From Novosphingobium sediminicola (GTDB lineage Bacteria > Pseudomonadota > Alphaproteobacteria > Sphingomonadales > Sphingomonadaceae), in assembly GCF_014196525.1 (NCBI RefSeq), contig NZ_JACIDX010000017.1:1-64000 (forward strand): a DNA stretch of 64,000 bases, in the 5' to 3' direction. Positions 15,198 through 22,525 of this stretch are shown piece by piece; within the stretch, counting starts at the first letter, position 1, and each line of letters opens with the position of its first letter. The notes under the pieces were generated by a model, which was given only the letters and a program-made list of their open reading frames with translations, was not told the DNA's origin and did not search any database. A program made the translations under genes and the position numbers.

Positions 15198-16031
15198 ATG
15201 CAATCAGCACCTGCTATTTTAGAATTCGGCTTGGTTGACGGAGCGAATGTTGACGCAAAGATTGCAGCTCAAGCGCTTATCGAGTGGGTTGAGGCTCTAA
15301 ATGCAGCCGCCAAGGCCATAGATCCAAGCTCCAGCGTAGCAGTTGATTTAGTTAGTGCGGAGGCCGCCTGCCTACGTTTCTCAACGATTTTGAAATTTAT
15401 AGAACAGGATGTTCTGGGGAAGGCGTCTGCTAAACTTGATGAATATCCACGAATAAAGAAGTTGATCGCGCTTAACCTACTCGTGATACCGGGCGCAGTT
15501 GTTGCAGGTCTTGTCACAGAGGCATTGAAGCCAGAAGATCCTGTTTTGGCGGAGTTAAAAAAGGTCATAGCGTCCTCTCCAGCCGTAAAAGAAAGAGTGG
15601 AATCCTTTTACAGAATTGTTCAGTCGGAAAAATCTATCCAAAACGTCGTGGTGCGAGAGAGCCGGGATGGCCCGCCTATCCTAAAGGTTGATCGCGCGGA
15701 ATTTGCAGAACGAAGTGGGATGTGGCAGCCGCAGGATGCCCCTGTGCAAGAGAGGGATGGCGGTGGGAACTGGAGCGTGGTGGTCACGCATCCGGTCGCC
15801 ATTGCAAAGCCTCTGATGTGGGGATTTATGAGGGATGGTCTCCCATTTCGCGCAAAGATGGCGGATGAGGCTTTTATCGCAGGGATAAGAAATGGTACTC
15901 TTCCCATTGCCATCCAAGAAGGCGTGGTGATGCAAGTCCACGTTTCATATAGAGAACGTCTTGAAGGGCAAATTTGGGTTCCTGTTCAAGGGACCTATAA
16001 AATCGACAAGGTAATTTCGCCAAGCTTTTAG
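15198..16031 (+). CDS. Unknown 277-residue cargo protein
   Basis: This protein starts MQSAPAILEFGLVDGANVDA. An N-terminal half of helices (ALIEWVEALNAAAKAIDPSS) includes one hydrophobic segment (KLIALNLLVIPGAVVAGLVT, about residues 88-107). A beta-rich C-terminal half follows with NWSVVVTHPVAIAKPLMWGF and GQIWVPVQGTYKIDKV. I know no named family. It converges with a two-helix membrane protein (16028-16234) that overlaps its stop. The position between repressor and early operon is where temperate phages keep exclusion or defence genes. Confidence 0.6.
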   Translation: MQSAPAILEFGLVDGANVDAKIAAQALIEWVEALNAAAKAIDPSSSVAVDLVSAEAACLRFSTILKFIEQDVLGKASAKLDEYPRIKKLIALNLLVIPGAVVAGLVTEALKPEDPVLAELKKVIASSPAVKERVESFYRIVQSEKSIQNVVVRESRDGPPILKVDRAEFAERSGMWQPQDAPVQERDGGGNWSVVVTHPVAIAKPLMWGFMRDGLPFRAKMADEAFIAGIRNGTLPIAIQEGVVMQVHVSYRERLEGQIWVPVQGTYKIDKVISPSF

Positions 16032-16234
16032 TTCTTTGTCCCAGAAGTTACAATTGCCGCGCTGACTGTGGTGATAATTGAGGCAATAATTATTGTCTGG
16101 ATCGGCCATCGTAATGTGCAGGCCACAGTACACACAGCGATAATGATGGTGGCTATCACCACCAATGGGTCGCGTAATCCGCTAAGGATGAGTTTGATGA
16201 ACACGGCGGGCAGCTCCTGACCTGATAATCGCAT
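16028..16234 (-). CDS. Small two-helix membrane protein
   Basis: This 68-residue protein is read from ATG 16234 (MRLSGQELPAVFIKLILSGL). Two hydrophobic stretches follow (DPLVVIATIIIAVCTVAC, then TIIIASIITTVSAAIV). The stop overlaps the convergent 277-residue gene by four bases. The ribosome binding site is weak, and the open frame continues upstream to 16354 with less protein-like sequence. The regular alternation of soluble and membrane segments supports a real gene. A partner role for the 277-residue protein is speculation. Confidence 0.5.
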   Translation of the reverse strand: MRLSGQELPAVFIKLILSGLRDPLVVIATIIIAVCTVACTLRWPIQTIIIASIITTVSAAIVTSGTKN

Positions 16235-16347
16235 GGGCGTCAATGCCGCGCAAGTTCGCTCCACCCCGTCCAGCTCCCGCTCGACGGGGTTTTCTATGCT
16301 CAAGTGTGCTATGTTAACCGAGAATTGGTCAGATTGAGGGGGCATGA

Positions 16348-16542
16348 ATGCCATATTTCAATTCATCAGCAATCAAACGCGCTGAGTACGATGATGCAAC
16401 AGGTCGGCTCACGATCTGGTTTCCTCAGGGACACAGCTATGATTATTGCGGGGTGCCGCCGGAAATCTGGCAAGGCCTCCTATCGGCTGGATCGCCGGGG
16501 CGATATTTCAACGCCTTTATAGCTGATCGATACCACTGTTAA
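16348..16542 (+). CDS. KTSC domain protein
   Basis: This 64-residue protein is a complete KTSC domain. SSAIKRAEYDDATGRLTIWF is followed by GHSYDYCGVPPEIWQGLLSAGSPG and RYFNAFI. The family is defined by the Y-D-x-x-x-x-x-L-x-x-x-F core and the GVP and YFN motifs. Its biochemical role is unknown, and it is frequent in phages and at the end of lysyl-tRNA synthetases. GAGGGGG lies six bases before ATG 16348; a nearby ATG at 16344 is in another frame. Confidence 0.8.
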   Translation: MPYFNSSAIKRAEYDDATGRLTIWFPQGHSYDYCGVPPEIWQGLLSAGSPGRYFNAFIADRYHC

Positions 16543-16712
16543 TCCTCATTTACCGTCACCCAGCGCGCACCCTCGGCTTTCAGGTCAAGCACTTCTCCCG
16601 GCAACAGGAACCGCGCTGTCACGCCCTGGCGCCCATTGAGTGCGTATTGCAGCGCATAGGTTGGCGCAGCCCGCAGCAGCCACGCCCAGATCGGCTCCAT
16701 GATCCTTCGCAT
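16539..16712 (-). CDS. Small phage protein, unknown
   Basis: This 57-residue protein is read from ATG 16712 with GGAG eight bases before it. The sequence MRRIMEPIWAWLLRAAPTYA is followed by NGRQGVTARFLLPGEVLDL and ends WVTVNED. It converges with the KTSC gene, overlapping its stop by four bases. The frame is open further upstream, but the extension crosses a terminator hairpin. No family is recognised. Confidence 0.45.
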   Translation of the reverse strand: MRRIMEPIWAWLLRAAPTYALQYALNGRQGVTARFLLPGEVLDLKAEGARWVTVNED

Positions 16713-16725
16713 TCCACTTCTCCAC

Positions 16726-16747
16726 GGCCCCCATGCGGGGCCTTTTT
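16726..16747 (+). terminator. Rho-independent terminator before early promoter
   Basis: GGCCCC, a five-base loop and GGGGCC are followed by five T on the plus strand. It would stop rightward transcripts from the repressor and cargo genes before they enter the early operon that starts at about 16830. Confidence 0.75.
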
Positions 16748-16778
16748 CGTAGGGAAGGATGCCATAGCTTGCCAAAAG

Positions 16779-16830
16779 TTGGAATTATCCAAATTCAAGT
16801 TTGACAAGCTGGATATATCCAACTATCCAA
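16779..16830 (+). promoter_or_regulatory. Early rightward promoter with left operator sites
   Basis: TTGACA at 16801-16806 is followed after 17 bases by TATCCA at 16824-16829, a usable -35/-10 pair. Overlapping and flanking it are TTGGAATTATCCAA (16779-16792), the perfect palindrome TGGATATATCCA (16810-16821) and ATCCAAC half-sites up to 16831. These share the TTGGA/TCCAA half-site with the palindrome at 13050-13064. This looks like the lambda OL/PL arrangement: repressor bound here would block the recombination and integrase operon. Confidence 0.6.
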
Positions 16831-16892
16831 CTCCCATCAGCAGCGAGTGAGCCACCAGCGCAGACCTCGCCGCCTCGATGGAGGTTTCACCT

Positions 16893-17132
16893 ATGAACGC
16901 TCACACCCATTTTCCCGCACAGGTTCCGATGATCGCCACCGGCTTGGTGTTCGATCACTACCTGCGCGCCGCCCGCCAGAACCTTGAAAACCTCGTTCGC
17001 ATCGCAGACGGCTTGAACGACACCGCCTTTGCCGAAGAGGCGAGGGGCCTCTTGCAGGGCTTTGAGGACAGCGCCGAGGGCTGCTTTGACCTGATCGAGC
17101 GCGCCAACTGCATCGAAGCGGAGGCGGCGTAA
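16893..17132 (+). CDS. Early phage protein 1, unknown
   Basis: This is the first gene of the rightward early operon (79 residues). ATG 16893 has GGAGG eight bases upstream; an in-frame ATG at 16878 lies before that site and is rejected. The protein begins MNAHTHFPAQVPMIATGLVF and continues as helices (HYLRAARQNLENLVRIADGL, AEEARGLLQGFEDSAEGC). It is acidic at the C-terminus. No family is recognised. Its stop overlaps the next ATG. Confidence 0.55.
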   Translation: MNAHTHFPAQVPMIATGLVFDHYLRAARQNLENLVRIADGLNDTAFAEEARGLLQGFEDSAEGCFDLIERANCIEAEAA

Positions 17133-17314
17133 TGGAAAATCAAATCGCCATCATCCGCGCCGCCTCGCTGGCCGGTTGGCTCAGCAATGACGAGTTCCGC
17201 GAGTTCACGCAGGAGATCGCCGCCGCCGTCGATGCGATGGAAATCGCGCCGATCCTGCGCCGCTGGAAGGTCGCCTTTCACCGCAACCGCATCGTCAATC
17301 TGGAGGTTGCATAA
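17132..17314 (+). CDS. Early phage protein 2, unknown
   Basis: This 60-residue protein starts MENQIAIIRAASLAGWLSND and continues EFREFTQEIAAAVDAMEIAP, then a basic end RRWKVAFHRNRIVNLEVA. It is start-stop overlapped with both neighbours (TAATG), so translation is probably coupled. No family is recognised. Confidence 0.5.
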   Translation: MENQIAIIRAASLAGWLSNDEFREFTQEIAAAVDAMEIAPILRRWKVAFHRNRIVNLEVA

Positions 17315-17595
17315 TGGGCAATCACCACGCTTTCACGCTGCCCCACATCGAGGGCAGCGCCTATAACGCGCCGACCTATCGCGGGTGGGCGCTGGACGGG
17401 GCAGGGCTTGTTGGCTGGTCCGCTTTCAACGGCGAATATGAGGAACAGCTTTGGGCTTTGACCAAGCCCGCGCTGCTGGCCCAGATCGACGCCTACGAGG
17501 ACGAGCTTGACCGCGCGCTGGCTGATGCACAGGCCCACCTTGCCGCCATGCCCGCCACCCGCCGCGCCCAGCTTGAAGGGGAGTGGGCCGCATGA
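17314..17595 (+). CDS. Early phage protein 3, unknown
   Basis: This 93-residue protein begins MGNHHAFTLPHIEGSAYNAP, has a Trp-rich centre (YRGWALDGAGLVGWSAF) and a C-terminal helix AYEDELDRALADAQAHLAAM. Overlaps at both ends place it in the early operon. The family is not recognised. Confidence 0.5.
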   Translation: MGNHHAFTLPHIEGSAYNAPTYRGWALDGAGLVGWSAFNGEYEEQLWALTKPALLAQIDAYEDELDRALADAQAHLAAMPATRRAQLEGEWAA

Positions 17596-17636
17596 CCCTC
17601 CTTGCCCGTCAGGCGCAGGACGAGGCCGATGCGTAA
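17592..17636 (+). CDS. Possible 14-residue coupled ORF
   Basis: A very short frame MTLLARQAQDEADA begins at an ATGA overlap with the previous gene and ends eight bases inside the next one. The chain of overlaps suggests a translational bridge, not a functional protein. Confidence 0.25.
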   Translation: MTLLARQAQDEADA

Positions 17637-17757
17637 CCTGCGCGCCGCCTATGCAGAGTTCATGAGCCAGACGCCCGCCGAAATGGTCGCCGGTCTGCTC
17701 ATTGTCGGGACGCTCTTTGGCACGATTGCCGGGCTTTGGTTCGTCACCCCCAACTGA
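17629..17757 (+). CDS. 42-residue single-helix membrane protein
   Basis: The frame from ATG 17629 to TGA 17755-17757 encodes MRNLRAAYAEFMSQTPAEMV and then one clear membrane helix AGLLIVGTLFGTIAGLWFV with the tip TPN. It overlaps the preceding mini-frame. Small single-helix proteins are common in early phage operons, and this one may act at the host membrane. Function unknown. Confidence 0.5.
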   Translation: MRNLRAAYAEFMSQTPAEMVAGLLIVGTLFGTIAGLWFVTPN

Positions 17758-17837
17758 TTTCGGGCACCTGATCCAGCCCGAACGCCGGTGGCTCTGCCAC
17801 CCACAGGCCACCGGCACCCCCTTTCGAGGATTTGACC

Positions 17838-18767
17838 ATGCCCATCATCACCACGCCGGGCGCCTATCCCGACATTCCCGCCGAGGATTATCACGGCAAC
17901 CTTGACCTACTGCCCGGCCCATCGCTGTCGTCCAGCGGGGCCAAACTGCTGCTGGCCAAATCGCCCTTCCATTTCTGGCACGCCAGCCCAATGAACGCGC
18001 ATCGCGTCGAGGTGCAGAAGGCGCACTTCAATTTCGGCAAGGCCGCGCATGACATGATCCTGCTGCCGGGCCGCTGGAATGAGTTTTACCATGTGCTGCC
18101 CGAGGGCTTCACGCGCGCGGCAAGCAAGAAGTTTGCCTTGGAAATTGCCGAAGCTGATGCCGCGCAGGAAAGCGGCATGGTGGTGCTGTCTTTCGACCAA
18201 GCCGAAACGGTCAAGCAGGTTGCCGCAGCGATCCGCAAGAACGATCTGGCGGTGGCGACCCTCACCAATGGCGTCACCGAGGAAACGCTGGTTTGGCAAG
18301 ATCCTCAGACCGGCGTGTGGCTCCGCGCGCGCCCTGATTTTCGCCCCAACAGCATTTTGACCAAACGCGCAGTGATGGTCGTTTCGGATCTCAAATTCGT
18401 GGCCGAAAGCCATGCCAGCCCCAAGGGGTTTGAACGGGCCATCGAAAACTTCGGCTATCATCAGAGCGCCGCGTTTTACATGGACGGCATCAAGGCGATC
18501 TACGGCCACTATCCGACCCATTGGGTGCATGTGGTGATCGAACGCGATGCACCGCATTGCGTGGCTCTCTACGAGCTTCCCGGCGAGGATATTGAGCGCG
18601 GGCGCGTGCTGAACCGCCGCGCAATCAACCTGTTCGACCGCTGCCTGCAAAGCGGGAAGTGGCCCGGTTACGCCGACGATCCCAAGCAGGTCGGCCTGCC
18701 GATCTGGGCGCGGATGCGGATCGACGATCTGAACCCCGAAGAAATGGCCTTTGCCGCCGCAGCTTGA
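17838..18767 (+). CDS. RecE-like PD-(D/E)XK exonuclease
   Basis: This 309-residue protein of the DUF3799/RecE C-terminal type starts at ATG 17838 with GAGGA seven bases upstream. It has the SLSSSGAKLLLAKSPFHFW opening, GKAAHDMIL around His71, and the nuclease core ARPDFRP (Asp167) with VVSDLKF (Asp184, Lys186). Such enzymes chew duplex ends 5' to 3' to expose single strands. The RecT-like annealase follows 11 bases later, the standard pairing for phage homologous recombination. Confidence 0.82.
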   Translation: MPIITTPGAYPDIPAEDYHGNLDLLPGPSLSSSGAKLLLAKSPFHFWHASPMNAHRVEVQKAHFNFGKAAHDMILLPGRWNEFYHVLPEGFTRAASKKFALEIAEADAAQESGMVVLSFDQAETVKQVAAAIRKNDLAVATLTNGVTEETLVWQDPQTGVWLRARPDFRPNSILTKRAVMVVSDLKFVAESHASPKGFERAIENFGYHQSAAFYMDGIKAIYGHYPTHWVHVVIERDAPHCVALYELPGEDIERGRVLNRRAINLFDRCLQSGKWPGYADDPKQVGLPIWARMRIDDLNPEEMAFAAAA

Positions 18768-18778
18768 AGGAGAGTCCA

Positions 18779-19714
18779 ATGGCAACCCAGCTTGTCACCA
18801 CGAATGAACAACCCAAGGCGCCTGCAAAGGTTGCCGTGGCCACCGGCGGTAAACTCGCCGCCTTTGTCCCGCAGACCATGGAAGAGGCATGGCGCCTGTC
18901 TGGCGCTCTGGCCGCGTCCGGCATGACGCCCAAGGCTTACGGAAGTGACCAGAACAAAATCATGGTCGGCATCATGGCCGGTGCAGAGGTTGGCCTCACG
19001 CCGTTTGCTGCACTCCAATCCATTGCCGTCATCGGCAACAATCCCTCGCTGTGGGGGGATGGTGCCTTGGCTCTGGTGCAGGCGTCAGGGCTTTTGGAGG
19101 ACATGGAAGAAACCGACGATGGCAGCACCGCAACTTGCCGCCTCAACCGCATCGGCCGCTCAACGCCCATTGTCCGCTCATTCAGCATGGACGATGCCAA
19201 GAAGGCGGGCCTTGCCAGCAAAGCGGGGCCGTGGACGCAATATCCTGCCCGTATGCGCCAAATGCGCGCACGAGCTTGGGCGATGCGTGATGGCTTCTCT
19301 GATGTCCTCAAGGGGCTTCACATTGCCGAAGAGGCGCGCGACTACGCCAGCGCTGCAAACGCGCAAGCCGTGGATGGCCAGCCCCTGACCGGCGCCATGC
19401 TGATCGAGCAGGCCAAAGGCGAGGTTGTCGAGATCCGGCCCGCCAATGACCAAGCGCTGACCGAGGACAATTCCGCCGCCGCCGAAGGCCGCGCCGATGA
19501 CCAACACGGCGACCAGCATGACGGAGGCGACGAGGCCCCCGCCTATGCCGGTTGGCTGGAAACCACATTCGAGCGCATCGAGGCCGCCACGAAACCCGCC
19601 GATCTGCGCGCGGTCGAAGCCGACATGGATCGCAACAAAGAAGCGCTGCCCGACGATGTTTGGGGCAGGCTGACGGATGCTGTCGCAACCAAGCGCGCCG
19701 CGTTGCTCAAGTGA
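18779..19714 (+). CDS. RecT-like single-strand annealing protein
   Basis: This 311-residue protein starts at ATG 18779 with AAGGAGA upstream. The core, about residues 30-190, reads TMEEAWRLSGALAASGMTP, IMVGIMAGAEVGLTPFAALQ and IAVIGNNPSLWGDGALALVQ. It matches the RecT-type annealases in which a GL-x-P-x-x-ALQ stretch is conserved. The C-terminal third is an acidic linker (SAAAEGRADDQHGDQ) and a helical tail. It pairs with the RecE-like nuclease just upstream to join DNA ends during phage replication. Confidence 0.8.
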   Translation: MATQLVTTNEQPKAPAKVAVATGGKLAAFVPQTMEEAWRLSGALAASGMTPKAYGSDQNKIMVGIMAGAEVGLTPFAALQSIAVIGNNPSLWGDGALALVQASGLLEDMEETDDGSTATCRLNRIGRSTPIVRSFSMDDAKKAGLASKAGPWTQYPARMRQMRARAWAMRDGFSDVLKGLHIAEEARDYASAANAQAVDGQPLTGAMLIEQAKGEVVEIRPANDQALTEDNSAAAEGRADDQHGDQHDGGDEAPAYAGWLETTFERIEAATKPADLRAVEADMDRNKEALPDDVWGRLTDAVATKRAALLK

Positions 19715-19792
19715 GCCCGTTCGAGACGTAGGCCACCTAACCCACCACCCCAAGGGAGCCGGGCAGGCCCAACAAGCCGCCCGGTAGAGATT

Positions 19793-20668
19793 ATGCCCCC
19801 CACAACGACTGGCGCAACGCTGACCTATGGCAGCGTATGCAGCGGCATCGAGGCCGCATCTGTCGCCTGGCATCCGCTGGGATGGCGCGCCGCCTTCTAT
19901 TCTGAAATCGAGCCGTTCCCGCGCGCCGTCCTCGCCCACCATTACCCCGATGTGCCTTGCCATGGGGATTTCACCACCATCGGAGCCGATGACTATGGGC
20001 CAATTGACCTTCTTGTTGGCGGAACCCCCTGCCAATCGTTCAGCATCGGTGGACTGCGAAAGGGACTGGATGATAGCCGCGGCATCCTTGCGCTCGAATA
20101 TTGCCGCCTGGCTGATCGAAAACGGCCCCGCTGGCTGGTTTGGGAGAACGTCCCCGGCGCCTTGTCAACTGACAGAGGGCGGGCATTTGGCTCCATCGTC
20201 GGGGCGTTGGCAGAACTCGGGTATGGGTGGGCCTATCGAATCCTGGACGCTCAGCACTTCGGTGTCCCCCAGCAACGCCCGCGCCTCATCCTTGTTGGAT
20301 ATCTTGGAAACGCCGGGGCCCCCATCGCGGTACTCTTTGAGCGAGAGAGCTTTGCAAGGCGTTCTGCAAAGAGATCGAAGGAGGTCGTGTCGGTTTGTAT
20401 CACGCGGCGCGGGCCGGGCTCTCTCGATGACCGAGAAACATACATTGTTGAGGGCCAGACCCCCAGGCACATGACCCCAGTTGAGGTTGAGCGCTGCTTT
20501 GGCTTCCGGGATGGATACACTCATGTCCCATATCGCGGCAAGCCCGCAGCCGATGGCCCCCGCTACAAGGCGCTGGGCAACAGCATGGCCGTGCCGGTCA
20601 TGGCCTGGATCGGCCAGCGCATTCAGATGGTCGAGGATCTAACCAAAGAGCAACAGGAGGCGGCATGA
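19793..20668 (+). CDS. C5-cytosine DNA methyltransferase
   Basis: This 291-residue enzyme has the C5-methyltransferase motifs in order: SAM-binding YGSVCSGIEAAS (motif I, residues 12-23), GGTPCQSFS with catalytic Cys80 (IV), ENVPG at 118-122 (VI), QQRPRL at 160-165 (VIII) and ALGNSMAVPV at 260-269 (X). The target-recognition stretch between VIII and X is short. No restriction enzyme gene is adjacent, so it is an orphan enzyme. In temperate phages such enzymes usually protect phage DNA from host restriction. The target sequence cannot be read from the sequence. Confidence 0.9.
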   Translation: MPPTTTGATLTYGSVCSGIEAASVAWHPLGWRAAFYSEIEPFPRAVLAHHYPDVPCHGDFTTIGADDYGPIDLLVGGTPCQSFSIGGLRKGLDDSRGILALEYCRLADRKRPRWLVWENVPGALSTDRGRAFGSIVGALAELGYGWAYRILDAQHFGVPQQRPRLILVGYLGNAGAPIAVLFERESFARRSAKRSKEVVSVCITRRGPGSLDDRETYIVEGQTPRHMTPVEVERCFGFRDGYTHVPYRGKPAADGPRYKALGNSMAVPVMAWIGQRIQMVEDLTKEQQEAA

Positions 20669-20991
20669 AGCCCTACACAATCACCCCCACCGTCATCGCG
20701 GGCTGCACCAGCATCGACCTCCTGCACCAGTGGCACGGCCTTTTCTACGCCGAGTTCGACCGGCTTGTGAGCGAGGTGGAGGCGGCCAAGATCGCCGGAA
20801 CCCACAGCGACGCCCGCTTTCGGGGCCATGAAAAGAGCATCATGGTTTGCCGGTTGGGCATGAAGAACATTGAGCGCCGCGTGCTGGCGCTGGGCGAAGA
20901 ACCGATCCTGACCCGCGACGGGCATGAGCGGCGGATCATCAAGCGCCTGCGCGCAGAGATTGAGGTTTTGCAGATGGGGAGGGCGGCTTGA
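20665..20991 (+). CDS. Early phage protein, unknown
   Basis: This 108-residue protein overlaps the methyltransferase stop by four bases (ATGA). It begins MKPYTITPTVIAGCTSIDLL and has a helical body EFDRLVSEVEAAKIAGTHSD ending in a basic helix HERRIIKRLRAEIEVLQMG. No family is recognised. Confidence 0.5.
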   Translation: MKPYTITPTVIAGCTSIDLLHQWHGLFYAEFDRLVSEVEAAKIAGTHSDARFRGHEKSIMVCRLGMKNIERRVLALGEEPILTRDGHERRIIKRLRAEIEVLQMGRAA

Positions 20992-21329
20992 GCGTCCTGT
21001 CCCCATGCGAAGCCCTTGTGAAACTGGACCGCAAACTCTCGCGTGCGCTGGTTGTCGGCAGGGGCATCAGGCTTGAAGCCGGTGATCTCGAATTGCTGGC
21101 CAGCCTCGGCATGATTGAACAAGTCGCCGATTCGAAGGCGAAAGCATTGAAGGAGCAGGCCCTGTGCCGACAATTAAGGGTGGCATCTATCAACGCGGCG
21201 AGTTCTGGCTTGATCTCGTCCGAGGCACAGATGGCAAGCCCACCAGCAATCGCTGGTATATCTGGTGGTATGATGCCCTCGCCAAGCGGCAGCAGCGCAA
21301 AAGCACGCGCACAGAGGATGTTCGGATAG
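20988..21329 (+). CDS. Small protein overlapping integrase start
   Basis: This frame starts at TTG 20988 with GGGGAGG upstream and overlaps the previous stop (TTGA). The first ~60 residues (MSVLSPCEALVKLDRKLSRA, then LEAGDLELLASLGMIEQVAD) look like a small helical protein, as expected for an excisionase or HTH gene before an integrase. The remaining ~55 residues run 166 bases into the integrase gene in another frame and are low-complexity. The gene may have lost its original stop or may be a long natural overlap. Confidence 0.4.
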   Translation: MSVLSPCEALVKLDRKLSRALVVGRGIRLEAGDLELLASLGMIEQVADSKAKALKEQALCRQLRVASINAASSGLISSEAQMASPPAIAGISGGMMPSPSGSSAKARAQRMFG

Positions 21330-22483
21330 CGTGCGAACGCCTTGATGAGCATTATCTGGCGTCTCACAACCCCACGGCGGCAGACCAGATGGCCTATACC
21401 GTCCAGGATGCGATGACCGATTACTGGATCGAGCATGGCCAGATGCAGACCAGCGCCGATGCCATCAAGGCCCGTCTCAAGCTGTTCCAGCGCTTCCTGC
21501 AAGCCGAGGATGATGCGGGGCGCCTCCCGGATCCATTCATGCCGGATGCCATCACAGACCGCATGGTGGAGCGCTTTCGCGCATGGGGCGTCACCGTCCC
21601 GATTGTGGCGCGAAAAAAGGATGCCAAGGGAAATTGGATCGACGGCAAATCGCGTCCTCGCAGCGCCGCGACGGTCGAAGAATCGGTTATCCAGATCAAG
21701 GCCGCCCTTAACCATGCGTATAAAGAGCGCCGGACCAGATATGTCCCGCCCATCCAGCACAAGACGCGCGATCAGGTGACGGCCAAGCGGACCTACCGGC
21801 TATCCATCGAGGCCATAGGCGAATTGCTCGATTACAGCTTGAACGGTGCGGGGAATTACAGCGGGCATAGTGACCGGCTGTTGCCGCTGCGCCGCTATCT
21901 GATCGCCAGCATCTGCACCTTGGCCCGGCCTGATGCGATTTTCGACCTGAGCGTTAACCCTGATCGTGAGCAATGGATGCGCAACGCCGGGCTGATCAAT
22001 CTGAACCCGTCCGGCCGCATCCAGACCAAGAAGGTTCGCCCGGTTCTGCCGGTGGTCGGCCTGCTCGATTCGTGGTTCAAGGCGACCGATGATTGGTTCG
22101 TTTGCCGCGAGGTGGTCGAATATGACCATCAGCAGCAGATCGACGTAATGCGCCAGATCGGCGTGGATGCGATTCGGAGCGCGTGGACCGGCGCGCGCCA
22201 GCACCTCGGCATCCCGGCCGGGTGGGGGCCGAAGCTGTTGCGCCACTCGATGGCCACCATCCTAGCAAATCGTCGCGTCAATCTGATGGAGCTTGAAATG
22301 GCCCTTGGCCACCGTGTGCTGGGCAAGACCAGCAGCGCCTATGCGATCTTCGATCCCGACTATCTGGGCACCATTAAGCAGGGGATTGAGGATGTAGTTT
22401 CGGACCTGACAAAGATGGCTGGCCCGGCGCTTCACGCAAAACTCACGCAAAACTGCGATAAGATTTCCGTTTTGAAGGCATGA
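21164..22483 (+). CDS. Phage tyrosine integrase
   Basis: This 439-residue site-specific recombinase starts at GTG 21164, AAGGAG about eight bases before it. The catalytic set is visible: Arg255 in LARPDAIFDL, Lys289/290 in the TKKVRP turn, KLLRHSMAT with Arg360 and His361 (Lys replaces the usual first His), LGH with His383, and a Tyr nucleophile at Tyr393 or Tyr400 in SAYAIFDPDYL. It points at the 3' end of tRNA-Val 43 bases downstream, which marks that tRNA as the integration site. Confidence 0.88.
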   Translation: MPTIKGGIYQRGEFWLDLVRGTDGKPTSNRWYIWWYDALAKRQQRKSTRTEDVRIACERLDEHYLASHNPTAADQMAYTVQDAMTDYWIEHGQMQTSADAIKARLKLFQRFLQAEDDAGRLPDPFMPDAITDRMVERFRAWGVTVPIVARKKDAKGNWIDGKSRPRSAATVEESVIQIKAALNHAYKERRTRYVPPIQHKTRDQVTAKRTYRLSIEAIGELLDYSLNGAGNYSGHSDRLLPLRRYLIASICTLARPDAIFDLSVNPDREQWMRNAGLINLNPSGRIQTKKVRPVLPVVGLLDSWFKATDDWFVCREVVEYDHQQQIDVMRQIGVDAIRSAWTGARQHLGIPAGWGPKLLRHSMATILANRRVNLMELEMALGHRVLGKTSSAYAIFDPDYLGTIKQGIEDVVSDLTKMAGPALHAKLTQNCDKISVLKA

Positions 22484-22484
22484 A

Positions 22485-22522
22485 AAAAGCCCGCCTAAGT
22501 CACTGACCTAGCGGGCTTTTTT
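22485..22522. terminator. Bidirectional terminator between integrase and tRNA
   Basis: AAAAAAGCCCGC, a loop and GCGGGCTTTTTT form a stem with A- and T-tracts on both sides. It can end the rightward integrase transcript and the leftward tRNA transcript. Confidence 0.8.
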
Positions 22523-22525
22523 GAA

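Noticed and set aside
17788..17819. Strong hairpin GCCGGTGGC/GCCACCGGC before the RecE-like gene as a terminator
   Set aside because: No T-tract follows and the early operon continues across it; at most it could affect mRNA processing.
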